From NCBI RefSeq assembly GCF_003096675.1, contig NZ_QEKW01000009.1, forward strand, positions 150,676-214,675: a DNA stretch of 64,000 nucleotides. The letters run 5' to 3'. Below the pieces are notes generated by a model. It was not told the origin of the DNA. It searched no databases and saw only the letters and a list, made by a program, of their open reading frames with translations. Of this stretch, positions 9,507-18,349 are shown piece by piece. This DNA is from Actinomycetospora cinnamomea (GTDB lineage Bacteria; Actinomycetota; Actinomycetes; Mycobacteriales; Pseudonocardiaceae). Made by a program: the position numbers and the translations under genes. The stretch's first letter is position 1. The number at the start of each line of letters is the position of its first letter.

Positions 9507-10009
9507 GTGGCGTCGCCGCCGAGGGTCTCGGTGACGCGGGTGAGCCGGTCGGCGAGCGCGACGGCGGCGTCCGCGTCGAGGCCGTCGATGGCCAGCGCGC
9601 CGCTGGCGGAGGCCGTCGTCACGGTGACCGACGACAGCCCGAACAGGCGCTGCAGCGGGCCGCGGTCGGTGTCGACGGTCTGGACGCGCGAGATCGGCGC
9701 GATCCGCCACTCCAGGCTCAGCCAGCCCGAGAGGGTGTGCACCGCGTCGTCGGTCATCTCCCAGCGGTGCAGCGCGTAGCGGACGCGGGGGACGACGAGC
9801 CCGTGCACGACGCCGACGACGAGCGTGGCGGCGCCGGTGACCAGGAGCACGTCCGCGATCCGGGGGACCACGACGGCCGCGACGACCTGGGGGAGCAGCA
9901 CGACGAGCGTGCCGATCACCGAGCGCAGCGTCCACCAGGCGCGGGCGCGCGGACTGACGCGGTGCGCCGGCGCGCGCAGCCGCGGGCCGGGCGCCTCCGG
10001 CGTCGTCAC
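9503..10009 (-). CDS. Small membrane PH-domain protein (YdbS-like)
   Basis: A 168-residue protein with two membrane segments (about TLRSVIGTLVVLLPQVVAAV and LLVTGAATLVVGVVHGLVV) and a PH-like domain containing the family pattern RISRVQTVDTDRGPLQRLFGL (here PISRVQTVDTDRGPLQRLFG). The GTG at 10009 (VTTPEAPGPR) is chosen. The open frame can be extended upstream, but that stretch translates a palindromic intergenic repeat. It is coupled through GTGA to the larger PH protein, as in ydbST pairs of other bacteria. Confidence 0.85.
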   Translation of the reverse strand: MTTPEAPGPRLRAPAHRVSPRARAWWTLRSVIGTLVVLLPQVVAAVVVPRIADVLLVTGAATLVVGVVHGLVVPRVRYALHRWEMTDDAVHTLSGWLSLEWRIAPISRVQTVDTDRGPLQRLFGLSSVTVTTASASGALAIDGLDADAAVALADRLTRVTETLGGDAT

Positions 10010-10031
10010 GGTTCCAGTCTGCCTGGGCGTT

Positions 10032-10071
10032 GTGCGTGCCTGCCCGTGCTGGGACACGGGCAAGCACTCAC
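10032..10071. repeat. Family 2 palindrome, degenerate copy
   Basis: Inverted arms GTGCGTGCCTGCCCGTG and CACGGGCAAGCACTCAC (two mismatches) surround a six-base loop. It matches the perfect family 2 copies near 15.7 and 48.7 kb in its ends and general design. The stop codon of the acyl-CoA synthetase gene lies inside the right arm. It sits between two genes of the same orientation and may act as a terminator. Confidence 0.8.
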
Positions 10072-11693
10072 GAGGCCGAAGGCCCAAGCTCCGACTTGAG
10101 GACCTTGCCGGTGTTGTTGCGGGGCAGCTCGTCGACGAACTCGACGTCGCGGGGCGAGGCGAAGCGCGCGAGGTTGTTCTTCACGTGGTCGCGCACCTGA
10201 TCGGCGTCGACCGAGGCCCCGTACTCGAGGACGAGGTAGGCGGCCAGGCGTTGGCCGTACTCCTCGTCGTCGACGCCGACGACGGCGGCCTCCTTGACGC
10301 CCGGCATCTCCGCCAGCAGGTTCTCCACCTCGCCCGCGTGGATGTTCTCCCCACCCGAGACGATCATGTCGTCGGCGCGGCCGGAGATGAACAGCAGGCC
10401 GTGGCGGTCGAAGTGCCCGAGATCGCCCGTGCCGAGCATGCCGTCGACCTGCTCGGTCTCGCCGCGCCCGCCCGTGTAGCCGGTGAACAGCATCTCGTTG
10501 CCCACGAAGATCCGCCCGGTCTCCCCGGCGGGCAGCTCCCGGTCGTCGTCGCCCAGGATCTTCACGACGGTGCCGGCCGGCGGGCGCCCCGCGGTGCCCG
10601 GCTCCTGGCGCAGCTCCTCGGGCTTGGCGATCGAGGCCCAGGAGACCTCGGTGGAGCCGTAGAGCATGTAGAGCTTGTCGCCGAACGTGTCGAGGAACTC
10701 GGTGACCTTGGCCGGCGGCATCGCCGAGCCGGTGGCGGTGACCGTGCTCAGGCACGACACGTCGTACCGGGCCTTGACGTCGTCGTCGAGCTCGAGGATG
10801 CGCTGCAGCATCACCGGCACCGCGAACATCGACGTGCAGCGGTGGCGGGCGATCGCGGCGAGCGCGTCCTCCGGGTCGAACTTGCGGCGCAGCACCAGCG
10901 TCGAGCCCATCAGCGACCCGATCTGGAACGCCGCGAAGCCCCACGTGTGGAACAGGGGCGCGGAGACCAGCGCGGGCTCGCGGGCGGTGAGCGGGATGCG
11001 GGAGAGGATCGCGTTGACCGGCCCTATCCCGCTGATCGACGGCCGCTCGGCGCCCTTCGGCGTGCCCGTGGTGCCCGAGGTCAGCACGATCGTCCTGCCG
11101 ATCGGGGGCTTGGTGGGCAGGTCCTGCGAGCCGTCGGCGCCGATGAGGCCCTCGAGGGTGTCGTCGCCCCACCGCCCGCTGCTCTCGGTCCACGCCCACA
11201 CGCGCGTCACGTCCGACGGCACCTGCTCGAGGCGGTCGGCGAGGTCGCCGTCGGCGACGACCGTCGTGATCCCCTGCTCCTCCGCGACGGCCTTCATCTG
11301 CGCGGGCGAGAGGCCGGTGTTGAGCAGGACGACGTCGGCGCCGAGCTTGCTCACCGCGAGCATCGTCTCGATCGGCCCGCGGTGGTTGCGGCAGAGCACC
11401 GCGACGCGCGAGCCGGGGCCCACGCGGCGGTCGGCGAGGGCGCGGGCCAGCCGGTCGGTGCGCTCGTGGATCTCGCGGAACGTGACGGTGCCGCGGTCGT
11501 CGATGACCGCGACGCGGTCGGGGTGGCGCCAGCGCGAGACGACGTAGGCCGTGGTCGGGGTGAACCCGTAGCGGTAGAGCGCCTGGGGGAACATCGCCAG
11601 CCGGTGCGGCGGGATCGGGGCGACGACACCCGCGCCGGTCAGCAGCCGCACCCCGGTGGCGAGCTCGGTGGGGGTGCCGAACGGGGTCTTCAC
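10068..11693 (-). CDS. AMP-forming acyl-CoA synthetase (FadD-like)
   Basis: Class I adenylate-forming enzyme that activates a carboxylic acid to its CoA thioester through an acyl-AMP. The 541 residues show P-loop motif TSGTTGTPKGAE (A3), YGSTEVS (A5), TGDLGHFDRHG (A7), SGRADDMIVSGGENI (A8) and the C-terminal catalytic lysine region NNTGKVLKSEL (A10). Chain-length specificity cannot be read. The GTG start overlaps the stop of the acyl-CoA reductase gene (GTGA), so the synthetase is co-translated with a reductase, suggesting that fatty acids are activated and then reduced to aldehyde/alcohol. Confidence 0.92.
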   Translation of the reverse strand: MKTPFGTPTELATGVRLLTGAGVVAPIPPHRLAMFPQALYRYGFTPTTAYVVSRWRHPDRVAVIDDRGTVTFREIHERTDRLARALADRRVGPGSRVAVLCRNHRGPIETMLAVSKLGADVVLLNTGLSPAQMKAVAEEQGITTVVADGDLADRLEQVPSDVTRVWAWTESSGRWGDDTLEGLIGADGSQDLPTKPPIGRTIVLTSGTTGTPKGAERPSISGIGPVNAILSRIPLTAREPALVSAPLFHTWGFAAFQIGSLMGSTLVLRRKFDPEDALAAIARHRCTSMFAVPVMLQRILELDDDVKARYDVSCLSTVTATGSAMPPAKVTEFLDTFGDKLYMLYGSTEVSWASIAKPEELRQEPGTAGRPPAGTVVKILGDDDRELPAGETGRIFVGNEMLFTGYTGGRGETEQVDGMLGTGDLGHFDRHGLLFISGRADDMIVSGGENIHAGEVENLLAEMPGVKEAAVVGVDDEEYGQRLAAYLVLEYGASVDADQVRDHVKNNLARFASPRDVEFVDELPRNNTGKVLKSELGPSAS

Positions 11694-13744
11694 CAGTGCA
11701 CTCCAGGGAGAAGTCGGGCCATGGCCTGGGCGCCGCGGGAGAGCGGGCCCGTGTCGAGGGTCCGGGCGTCGTCGTGGTCGGACGGAGCACTACCCTCGCG
11801 CGCTGCCGCTGATTCCGGGAACACGCGGTAGGCGACGTGCATGACGGCGTCCTTGACCCGCGGGGTGAGCGCGCCGGACACCGCGCCGAAGGTGCCGAGC
11901 AGCGTCCCGACGTGCTTGGGCCGGTCGATCAGCGCGCGCATCACCTTGTCCGCCGCCTCCTCCGGGGAGTCGGTGGGGAAGGCGTCGTAGATCCGTGTCG
12001 GAGCGATCATCGGCGTGCGCACCAGCGGCATGTGCACCGTCGTGAACGTGACGCCCTCGCCGAGCACCTCGGTGGCGACGATGTCGGCCCACGCGTCGAG
12101 CGCGGCCTTGCTGGCGACGTAGGCGGAGAACCGCGGCGGCCCCGTCTGCACGCCGATCGAGGAGATGTCGACGACGTGGCCGAAGCGCCGCTCGAGCATG
12201 TGCGGCAGCAGCGCGAGGGTGAGCCGGATCGCGCCGAAGTAGTTGATGGCCATCGTGCGCTCGAAGTCGTGGAAGCGGTCGAGCTCGAGGCGCACGCCGC
12301 GGCGTATCGAGCGCCCGGCGTTGTTGACCAGCATGTCGATGCCGGTGTCCGGCCCCGCGTGGTCGTTGATCATGGTCTTGACGAGCGCGTCCACCGACTC
12401 GCCGTCGGTGATGTCGCACGAGTACACCCACCCCTGCCCTCCGTCGCGCTCGATCTCGCGCTTGACCTCCTCGAGCTCCTCGGTGCGGCGCGCGACCAGC
12501 AGCGGGACCCCGCCGGCGCGGGCCACCTTGAACGCGGTCTCGCGCCCGATGCCCGAGGACGCGCCCGTGATCACCACGCGGCGGCCCTGCAACGGCCCGC
12601 CCGGGCGGGGGCGGCGGTGGCGGTTGGGGTCGAGGTGCTCGCGCCACCAGGCGACCAGCGCCGGCGCGTAGTCGCCGATCTCGGGGAAGGTGACGCCGCT
12701 GCCGGTGAGCGCGCGGCGGGTGTCGTCGGTGGTGAAGCGCGCGCCGAAGGTCAGGTGGGGCAGCACCTCGGGCGGGATGTCGAGCTCGGCCAGCGCGATG
12801 TCGCGCGCGGCGGCGACCGGCGCGAGCCGCTGGGCCGCGGCGGCGCCCCGGCGCACGAGGTCGCCGACCGGCGCGGGCATCGTCGCCTGCAGCTGCGGGG
12901 CGCCGAGCGCGGCGGCGAACGCGTTGTAGACCTCGGAGAGCGGCTGCGGGCGCGGGTGGACGAGGTGGAACGCGCGGTGGTCCAGCCCGGGCCGGTGGAC
13001 GAGGTGCACCATCGCGTCGGCGACCACGTCGACCGGGACGATGTTGGTGGCGCCGAGCTCGGGTACCGCGATGCGCAGGGCACTGAGCCAGTTGTCCGGG
13101 GCGAACCGGCCGAGCAGGGAGATCGCGGTCAGCAGGTAGTACGGCCCGTCGATCTTGTCCATCTCGCCGGTCCGCGAGTCGCCGACGACGACCGCGGGCC
13201 GGTACACGCGCCACGGCACCGTCGACTCCTCGCGGACGATGCGCTCCGCGCGGTACTTGGTCTCGTGGTACGGGTTGCCGAAGGTCTGCCCGACGTCGAG
13301 GTCGTCCTCGGTGAAGGTGCCCGCGTACTCGCCGGCCACGGCGACCGAGGAGACGTGGTGCAGGCAGGAGGCCCCGAGGCGTGCGGCGACCTCGACGACC
13401 CCGCGGGTGCCGTCGACGTTGGCGGCGCGGTTGACCTCGTCGTCGGCGGTGATGTCGTAGACCGCGCCGAGGTGCAGGACGTGGTCGACCCGCCCGGCGA
13501 GCCCGTCGACCTCGGCGTCGTGCAGGCCCAGCCGCGGCCGGGTCAGGTCTCCGACGACGGGCACGACCTTCTCGTGGCCCTCGGTGTCGGCGAGCCGCCG
13601 CAGGAGCCGGTCGCGCGAGCCCTCGCGCACCAGCGCGTACACGGCCTCGCAGTCGTCGCGGGCGAGCAGCCGCGCGAGGACCATCCGCCCCAGGAACCCG
13701 GTACCGCCGGTCACCAGATACCGCATGGCGCAGGATCGTGGCAC
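11690..13744 (-). CDS. Bifunctional SDR fatty acyl-CoA reductase (Acr-like)
   Basis: The 684 residues comprise two Rossmann modules. The N-terminal half is an extended SDR/male-sterility type thioester reductase (TGGTGFLG at about 12-19, and YHETKYRAE with the active-site Tyr-Lys). The C-terminal half is a classical SDR (ITGASSGIGRE, NNAGRSI, and a YVASK catalytic motif near SAYVASKAALDAW). This plan is that of mycobacterial and marine fatty acyl-CoA reductases that make fatty aldehydes or alcohols for wax esters. The GTG at 13744 has GGGAGGT five bases upstream and is preferred to the internal ATG at 13726. It is coupled to the acyl-CoA synthetase. Confidence 0.88.
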   Translation of the reverse strand: MPRSCAMRYLVTGGTGFLGRMVLARLLARDDCEAVYALVREGSRDRLLRRLADTEGHEKVVPVVGDLTRPRLGLHDAEVDGLAGRVDHVLHLGAVYDITADDEVNRAANVDGTRGVVEVAARLGASCLHHVSSVAVAGEYAGTFTEDDLDVGQTFGNPYHETKYRAERIVREESTVPWRVYRPAVVVGDSRTGEMDKIDGPYYLLTAISLLGRFAPDNWLSALRIAVPELGATNIVPVDVVADAMVHLVHRPGLDHRAFHLVHPRPQPLSEVYNAFAAALGAPQLQATMPAPVGDLVRRGAAAAQRLAPVAAARDIALAELDIPPEVLPHLTFGARFTTDDTRRALTGSGVTFPEIGDYAPALVAWWREHLDPNRHRRPRPGGPLQGRRVVITGASSGIGRETAFKVARAGGVPLLVARRTEELEEVKREIERDGGQGWVYSCDITDGESVDALVKTMINDHAGPDTGIDMLVNNAGRSIRRGVRLELDRFHDFERTMAINYFGAIRLTLALLPHMLERRFGHVVDISSIGVQTGPPRFSAYVASKAALDAWADIVATEVLGEGVTFTTVHMPLVRTPMIAPTRIYDAFPTDSPEEAADKVMRALIDRPKHVGTLLGTFGAVSGALTPRVKDAVMHVAYRVFPESAAAREGSAPSDHDDARTLDTGPLSRGAQAMARLLPGVHW

Positions 13745-13793
13745 AGGCCACCTCCCGTCGCCACGGGTGGTTACCGGCGGGTCACCGCGCCCC

Positions 13794-14006
13794 TCATCGA
13801 TCCGGGTCGGCCATCTCCTCGACGTCCTCGTCGACCCGGTCGCCGACCGCGGCGACCTCCTCGGTGGTCTTCTGCTCGCGGGGCTGCGCCGGGTCGAGGC
13901 CCTCGACGAGCGCCTCCTCCTCGTTGTACTCGCCGACGTAGCGCTGCTCGATGTCGGCGGCCTCGCGGCGCTGCTCGCTCGGGGGCTCGCTCGGGGGCTC
14001 GCTCAT
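13794..14006 (-). CDS. Small acidic hypothetical protein
   Basis: A 70-residue, strongly charged protein (many Glu/Asp, a PPSEPPSEQ repeat at the N terminus and an acidic C-terminal helix ending EEMADPDR). The codon pattern has the high third-position GC expected of a real gene in this genome. There is no recognisable domain and no clear ribosome binding site before the ATG. It lies 50 bases upstream of the acyl-CoA reductase on the same strand and is divergent from the DNA ligase gene. Confidence 0.6.
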   Translation of the reverse strand: MSEPPSEPPSEQRREAADIEQRYVGEYNEEEALVEGLDPAQPREQKTTEEVAAVGDRVDEDVEEMADPDR

Positions 14007-14056
14007 GGGCGCGACGGTAGGGCATCGCGGCGGGCGCGGTCGGGTAGGAGGGCGGG

Positions 14057-15061
14057 GTGGACTCCCGGGACCTGCCGTCCGAGCAGCAGCGTGCGCTGCG
14101 CCGGGCCGACGACGCCGGGTTCCGGGCGCCGATGCTCGCGACGCTGTCGAAGGAGCATCCTGGGCGGGCGGGGCTGGACGCGGCGGGGTGGGTGTTCGAG
14201 CGCAAGCTCGACGGTGTGCGGGTGATCGCCTCCCGGGAGCGGGGCGAGGCGCCGCGGCTGTGGTCGCGCAACCGGAAGCCGATGGACGCGAGCTACCCCG
14301 AGATCGTCGAGGCGCTCGACGCGCACGGGCCGGAGCGTTTCGTCGTCGACGGGGAGATCGTCGCCGCCGACGGGACCTTCGCGAGCCTGCAGGCCCGCAT
14401 GCACGTCGTGGACCCGGAGCGGGCGCGGCGCACCGGGGTGGAGGTGCACGCGCACCTGTTCGACGTGCTCGTGCTGGGCGACGACGACGTGACGGGGCTG
14501 CCGCAGTCGGCGCGGCACGGCCTGCTCGACGAGGCCGTCGGGTTCGGGGGGCCGCTGTACCGCTCGCCGACGCTCGAGGGTGACCCGTCCGCGCTGCTCG
14601 CCGAGGCGTGCGCCGACGGCTGGGAGGGGCTGATCGCGAAGCGCGCCGACGCGCCGTACGTGCTCGGTGCGCGCACCAGGGACTGGCTCAAGCTCAAGTG
14701 CGTCCGCGACCAGGAGTTCGTCGTCGGGGGCTGGACCGACCCGTCGGGGGCGCGGCAGGGGCTGGGGGCGCTGCTGGTGGGTTACCACGACGGTTCGGGG
14801 GCGTTGCGCTACGCGGGGAAGGTCGGCACCGGGTTCGACGCGGCGGCGCTGGCGATGCTGCGGGAGCGGCTGGACCCGCTGGCGGTCGCGGAGTCGCCCT
14901 TCGCCGACCGGGTGCGCGAGTCCGGGGCGCACTGGGTGCGCCCGGAGCTGGTGTGCGCGGTGGGGTTCAGCGAGTGGACAACCGACGGGCGGCTGCGCCA
15001 CCCGCGCTACCAGGGCCTGCGCGTCGACAAGGACCCCGCGGACGTCGTGCGGGAACAGTGA
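14057..15061 (+). CDS. ATP-dependent DNA ligase (LigC/LigD ligase-domain type)
   Basis: Seals nicks in duplex DNA using ATP. The nucleotidyltransferase motif I is ERKLDGVR with the lysine that becomes adenylated. Further motifs are VDGEIVA (III), FDVLVLG (IIIa), EGLIAKR (IV) and DWLKLKC (V), followed by an OB fold ending in RLRHPRYQGLRVDK. At 334 residues it is a stand-alone ligase domain without the polymerase and nuclease parts of full LigD; no Ku gene is in the window. The GTG start has AGGAGG about six bases upstream. It is coupled by GTGA to the next gene. Confidence 0.93.
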   Translation: MDSRDLPSEQQRALRRADDAGFRAPMLATLSKEHPGRAGLDAAGWVFERKLDGVRVIASRERGEAPRLWSRNRKPMDASYPEIVEALDAHGPERFVVDGEIVAADGTFASLQARMHVVDPERARRTGVEVHAHLFDVLVLGDDDVTGLPQSARHGLLDEAVGFGGPLYRSPTLEGDPSALLAEACADGWEGLIAKRADAPYVLGARTRDWLKLKCVRDQEFVVGGWTDPSGARQGLGALLVGYHDGSGALRYAGKVGTGFDAAALAMLRERLDPLAVAESPFADRVRESGAHWVRPELVCAVGFSEWTTDGRLRHPRYQGLRVDKDPADVVREQ

Positions 15062-15687
15062 GCTCGCTCGAGGACTACCTGGCGCGCTGGTCGGCGGCGC
15101 ACGGCGGGATCGCGCCGCGGGGCGTGGTGCTGGCGTGGCTGCGCGTCGTGCACGTGCTGGTGCGTCCGCTGGTGCGGCGCCGCGTGCCGCCGGGGGTGCT
15201 GACGGCGGCGTCGCTGGCGTGCGGTGTGGCGGTGCCGCTGGCGGTCCTCGCGGGGCGGTGGGGTGCGCTGGCGGGGGCGGTGCTGGCCGTGTGCTGCGCG
15301 CTGCTGGACGGGCTGGACGGGGCGGTCGCGGTGCTCACCGACACCGTCTCGGCGTGGGGGAGGGTGCTCGATCCGCTGGTGGACCGGGTGGGGGACGTGG
15401 CGTTCCTGGTGGCGCTGGTGCTGGCCGGGGCGCCGGGGTGGCTCGCGGTCGGGGTGGGGGTGCTGACGCTGCTCCAGGAGTCGGTGCGCGCGTCGGCGCG
15501 GCTGCCGGACGTCGGCGTCGTGAGCGTGTGGGAGCGGCCGTCGCGCGTCATCCTCGTGTCGCTGGGCCTGCTCGGGACGGTGGTGACGCCGACCCTGCCG
15601 GCGGCGACCATCGCCGTGGCCATCGCCGCCGTCCTCGCGGTCGTCGGCTTCACCCAGGTGCTGGTGACGGTGCGCCGTCGCCTTTGA
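15058..15687 (+). CDS. CDP-alcohol phosphatidyltransferase family membrane protein
   Basis: A 209-residue integral membrane enzyme of the family that transfers a phosphatidyl group from CDP-diacylglycerol (or an analogous CDP donor) to an alcohol. The signature D-x2-DG-x2-A-x9-G-x3-D-x3-D is visible in LLDGLDGAVAV and GRVLDPLVDRVGD with all four aspartates. The Arg that usually follows the signature Ala is Val here, so the acceptor or activity may differ. About six hydrophobic segments follow. The start is GTG, overlapping the ligase stop. The acceptor is not predictable. Confidence 0.85.
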   Translation: MSSLEDYLARWSAAHGGIAPRGVVLAWLRVVHVLVRPLVRRRVPPGVLTAASLACGVAVPLAVLAGRWGALAGAVLAVCCALLDGLDGAVAVLTDTVSAWGRVLDPLVDRVGDVAFLVALVLAGAPGWLAVGVGVLTLLQESVRASARLPDVGVVSVWERPSRVILVSLGLLGTVVTPTLPAATIAVAIAAVLAVVGFTQVLVTVRRRL

Positions 15688-15695
15688 CCTCCGGT

Positions 15696-15741
15696 CTTGT
15701 GAGTGCTTGTCCGTGCCCCAGCACGGACAAGCACTCACAAG
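15696..15741. repeat. Family 2 palindrome, perfect copy, between convergent genes
   Basis: Two 21-base arms (left arm begins CTTGTGAGTGCTTGTCC) are exactly complementary around a CCCA loop. The element separates the convergent CDP-alcohol transferase and carotenoid desaturase genes. The TGA stop of the desaturase lies within the right arm. A hairpin of this strength would be a good bidirectional terminator. The same 46 bases recur exactly near 48.7 kb. Confidence 0.93.
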
Positions 15742-17228
15742 CGCGCAGCGCAAAGTCCGGCGGTGATCTCGGCGGAGAGGGTGACGAGGGGGAGGCCGCC
15801 GCCGGGGTGGGCGGAGCCGCCGACGAGGTAGAGCCCGTCGACCGGCGAGCGGTTCGCCGGGCGCAGGAAGGCGGCCAGCGCGCCGTCCGACGACGTGCCG
15901 TAGATCGAGCCGCCGGGGGAGAGGGTCTCGCGCTCGAGGTCGGCGGGCGTGCGGACCGTGCACGAGCGGATCCGGTGGCGCACGTCGACCCCGCGCTCGG
16001 CCATCAGCGCCAGCACGCGCTCGGCGTACCGCTGCGCCAGGCCCGGCGCGTCCCAGTCCACGCCGCGCCCGGGGTCGTGCCGCGGGGCCGTGACCAGCAC
16101 GAACCACGCCTCGCTCGCGTCGCCGGGGCGCAGCGCCGGGTCGTCGGGGGCGTGCACGTAGACGGCGGGGGAGGGCGCCGGTTCGCGTCCCCGGTAGGCG
16201 TCGAACTCCGCGTCGTACGCGGCGCGCGAGGGCGGGAAGAGCACGCGGTGGTGGGGCGTCGCCGGGTCCCGGCCGTCGAGTCCCAGCAGCAGCACGAACC
16301 CCGACGACGACGGCGTCGTGCGCGCCAGCCGCCACCGTGTCGCGCGCCCGACCCCCGCCGGCAGCAGCCCCCCGTACACCGTCGCGGCGTCGGCGTTGGC
16401 CACGACGACCTCGGCCGGCAGCGCGTCCCCGTCCGCCGTGCGGATCCCCCGCACCCGCCCGCCCGCGACGTCGATGCCCGCCACGCGCGCCCCGGTGCGG
16501 ACCTCCGCGCCCAGCGCGCGGCACCGGTCGGCGACCGCCTCGGCGAGCCGGCGCAGGCCCCCGCGCACGTACCAGGACCCGAACTCCTGCTCCACGTACG
16601 GCACGACGGCCAGGGCCGCGGGGGCCCGGCGCGGGTCGGAGCCCGAGTAGGTGGCGTAGCGGTCGAGCAGCAGCCCCAGCCGCTCGTCGCGCAGGTACCG
16701 CGCGCCGACCCCGCGCAGGCTGCGCCACGGGGCGACGGCGGCGAGGTCGCGCACGCGCAGCGACAGCCGGGCGAGCCCGCCCGCCGACACCGGTGACTCC
16801 AGGAACGGCTCGTGCGTCGCGTGCCAGACGCGCTCGGCATGGCCCAGGAACGCCTCCCACTGCGCGCCCGCGCCGGCGCCCAGCGCCCGGTCCAGGGCGG
16901 GCGCGATCTCGTCGCGGCGCCCGGGCAGGTCGAGCTCGGCCCCCTCGCCGAAGCGGTAGCGGGCGGCCACCTCGAGGCGCTGCAGGTCGAGCACGTCGTG
17001 CAGCGGGGCGCCGGTGTCGGCGAAGAGCCGCTCGAGCACCGGGGGCATGGTCACCAGCGAGGGCCCGGTGTCGAAGCGGAACCCGTCGACCGCGACCGTC
17101 CCGAGCTTGCCCCCGACCCGCTCGGCCTGCTCCAGCAGCGTCACCCGGTGGCCCCGCGCGGCGAGGCGCGCGGCCGCGGCCAGCCCGCCGAGCCCGCCGC
17201 CCACGACGACGACGCGCGCGTCGGTCAC
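15735..17228 (-). CDS. Carotenoid/phytoene desaturase family FAD enzyme (CrtI/CrtD-like)
   Basis: A 497-residue flavoprotein that desaturates a carotene. It has an N-terminal dinucleotide-binding motif VVVVGGGLGGLAAAARLAARGHRVTLLE and the family C-terminal signature NRSPVDGLYLVGGSAHPGGGLPLV. Whether it acts as a CrtI (phytoene) or CrtD (3',4'-desaturase of an acyclic end) enzyme is not decided by sequence. The neighbours CruF and a GT2, with no crtE/crtB in the window, favour a late, end-modifying step. The GTG start overlaps the stop of the GT2 gene (GTGA). Its stop is inside the palindrome downstream. Confidence 0.9.
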   Translation of the reverse strand: MTDARVVVVGGGLGGLAAAARLAARGHRVTLLEQAERVGGKLGTVAVDGFRFDTGPSLVTMPPVLERLFADTGAPLHDVLDLQRLEVAARYRFGEGAELDLPGRRDEIAPALDRALGAGAGAQWEAFLGHAERVWHATHEPFLESPVSAGGLARLSLRVRDLAAVAPWRSLRGVGARYLRDERLGLLLDRYATYSGSDPRRAPAALAVVPYVEQEFGSWYVRGGLRRLAEAVADRCRALGAEVRTGARVAGIDVAGGRVRGIRTADGDALPAEVVVANADAATVYGGLLPAGVGRATRWRLARTTPSSSGFVLLLGLDGRDPATPHHRVLFPPSRAAYDAEFDAYRGREPAPSPAVYVHAPDDPALRPGDASEAWFVLVTAPRHDPGRGVDWDAPGLAQRYAERVLALMAERGVDVRHRIRSCTVRTPADLERETLSPGGSIYGTSSDGALAAFLRPANRSPVDGLYLVGGSAHPGGGLPLVTLSAEITAGLCAARL

Positions 17229-18349
17229 GCGGCGGCCGGCCGGGACTCGGGCGCGGCCTCGACGGGGCGCCCGCGCCAGCGCAGCGTCCCCGCGCGGCGG
17301 CGGCGCCACGAGTCGGCGGTCAGCGCGGCGACGGCCAGCACCGAGACCGGGTGGGCGACGGCGTCGCCGACGCGGGACCCGGTGCGCCGCGCGGCCAGCG
17401 CCCGGCTCGCGACCCCGGCGAGGTAGCCGACGAGCCCGACCCGTGACCCGGCGAGCGCCGCGACCGCCGGCACGACGTGCACGAGCCCGAGCAGCGCGAG
17501 CACGCCCACCGCGCCGCCGGGCGAGCCGAACGCCGCCCACAGCGACTTCGCGTAGCCCTCGCGCAGCTCGTCGGCGCCGCGGTACATCCGGCACGTCGCC
17601 ACGGGTGTGCCGTCGGCGACGACCCCCCGCCGGCCGGCCGCCTTGAGCGCGCGCAACAGGGCGATGTCGTCGAGGACCCGGTCGCGGGGGTGCCCGCCGG
17701 CGGCCCGGTAGGCGGTGGCGTCGACGGCGAGCACCTGGCCGTTGGCCGCGGACAGGGACGGGCGCGGGGATCGCTCGGCGATCCCGAGGGGCAGCATCGC
17801 GAGCCACGACCAGGCGAGCAGCGGCTGCACCAGCCGCTCGGCCGGGCCCTCGGCGAGCTGGCGGGGATGCGGCGAGACGAGGTCGAGCCCGGTCCGGCGC
17901 AGCAGGTCCACGGTCGCGGCGAGGCCCGCCGGCGCGACGAGGACGTCGGCGTCGACGAAGACGTACACGCCGGTGTCGGGGTGCGCGGCGGCGGTGAGCT
18001 GGTGGCAGGCCCACGGCTTGGCCAGCCAGCCGGCCGGGGTCGGCGTCCCGTCGAGCACGCGCACCCGCGGGTCGCCGAGCTCCCGCACCCGCGTCCCGGT
18101 GCCGTCGGTGGAGCCGTCGTCGAGCACCAGGACCTCGACCGGCCCGGGCCAGCCGTCGACCGCGTCGAGCAGGGCGCGGACGCAGTCGCGGATGCCGGCG
18201 GCCTCGTCGCGGGCGGGGACGAGGACCGCGACGCGCTCGGTGGGCGGCCCCGCGCTGGTGTCGGGGGTGCGGAGGCGGCGGAGGTTGTCGAGGGTCAGGC
18301 CCAGCGAGGCCAGGGCCAGCGCGGTGCCGGCACCGACGAGGGGTCTCAC
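17225..18349 (-). CDS. Glycosyltransferase family 2 of the carotenoid cluster (CruC/CruG-like)
   Basis: A 374-residue GT2. It has an N-terminal membrane segment (LVGAGTALALASLGL) and the GT-A core with VAVLVPARDEAAGIRDC, VLVLDDGSTDGTG and the DxD motif FVDADV. A later acidic motif is HPRDRVLDDIALLRALK, and further membrane helices lie at the C terminus. The family includes enzymes that glycosylate hydroxylated carotenoids. Its position between a carotene desaturase and CruF supports a role as carotenoid glycosyltransferase; this is inference from context. Both ends overlap neighbours by four bases. Confidence 0.85.
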   Translation of the reverse strand: MRPLVGAGTALALASLGLTLDNLRRLRTPDTSAGPPTERVAVLVPARDEAAGIRDCVRALLDAVDGWPGPVEVLVLDDGSTDGTGTRVRELGDPRVRVLDGTPTPAGWLAKPWACHQLTAAAHPDTGVYVFVDADVLVAPAGLAATVDLLRRTGLDLVSPHPRQLAEGPAERLVQPLLAWSWLAMLPLGIAERSPRPSLSAANGQVLAVDATAYRAAGGHPRDRVLDDIALLRALKAAGRRGVVADGTPVATCRMYRGADELREGYAKSLWAAFGSPGGAVGVLALLGLVHVVPAVAALAGSRVGLVGYLAGVASRALAARRTGSRVGDAVAHPVSVLAVAALTADSWRRRRAGTLRWRGRPVEAAPESRPAAA

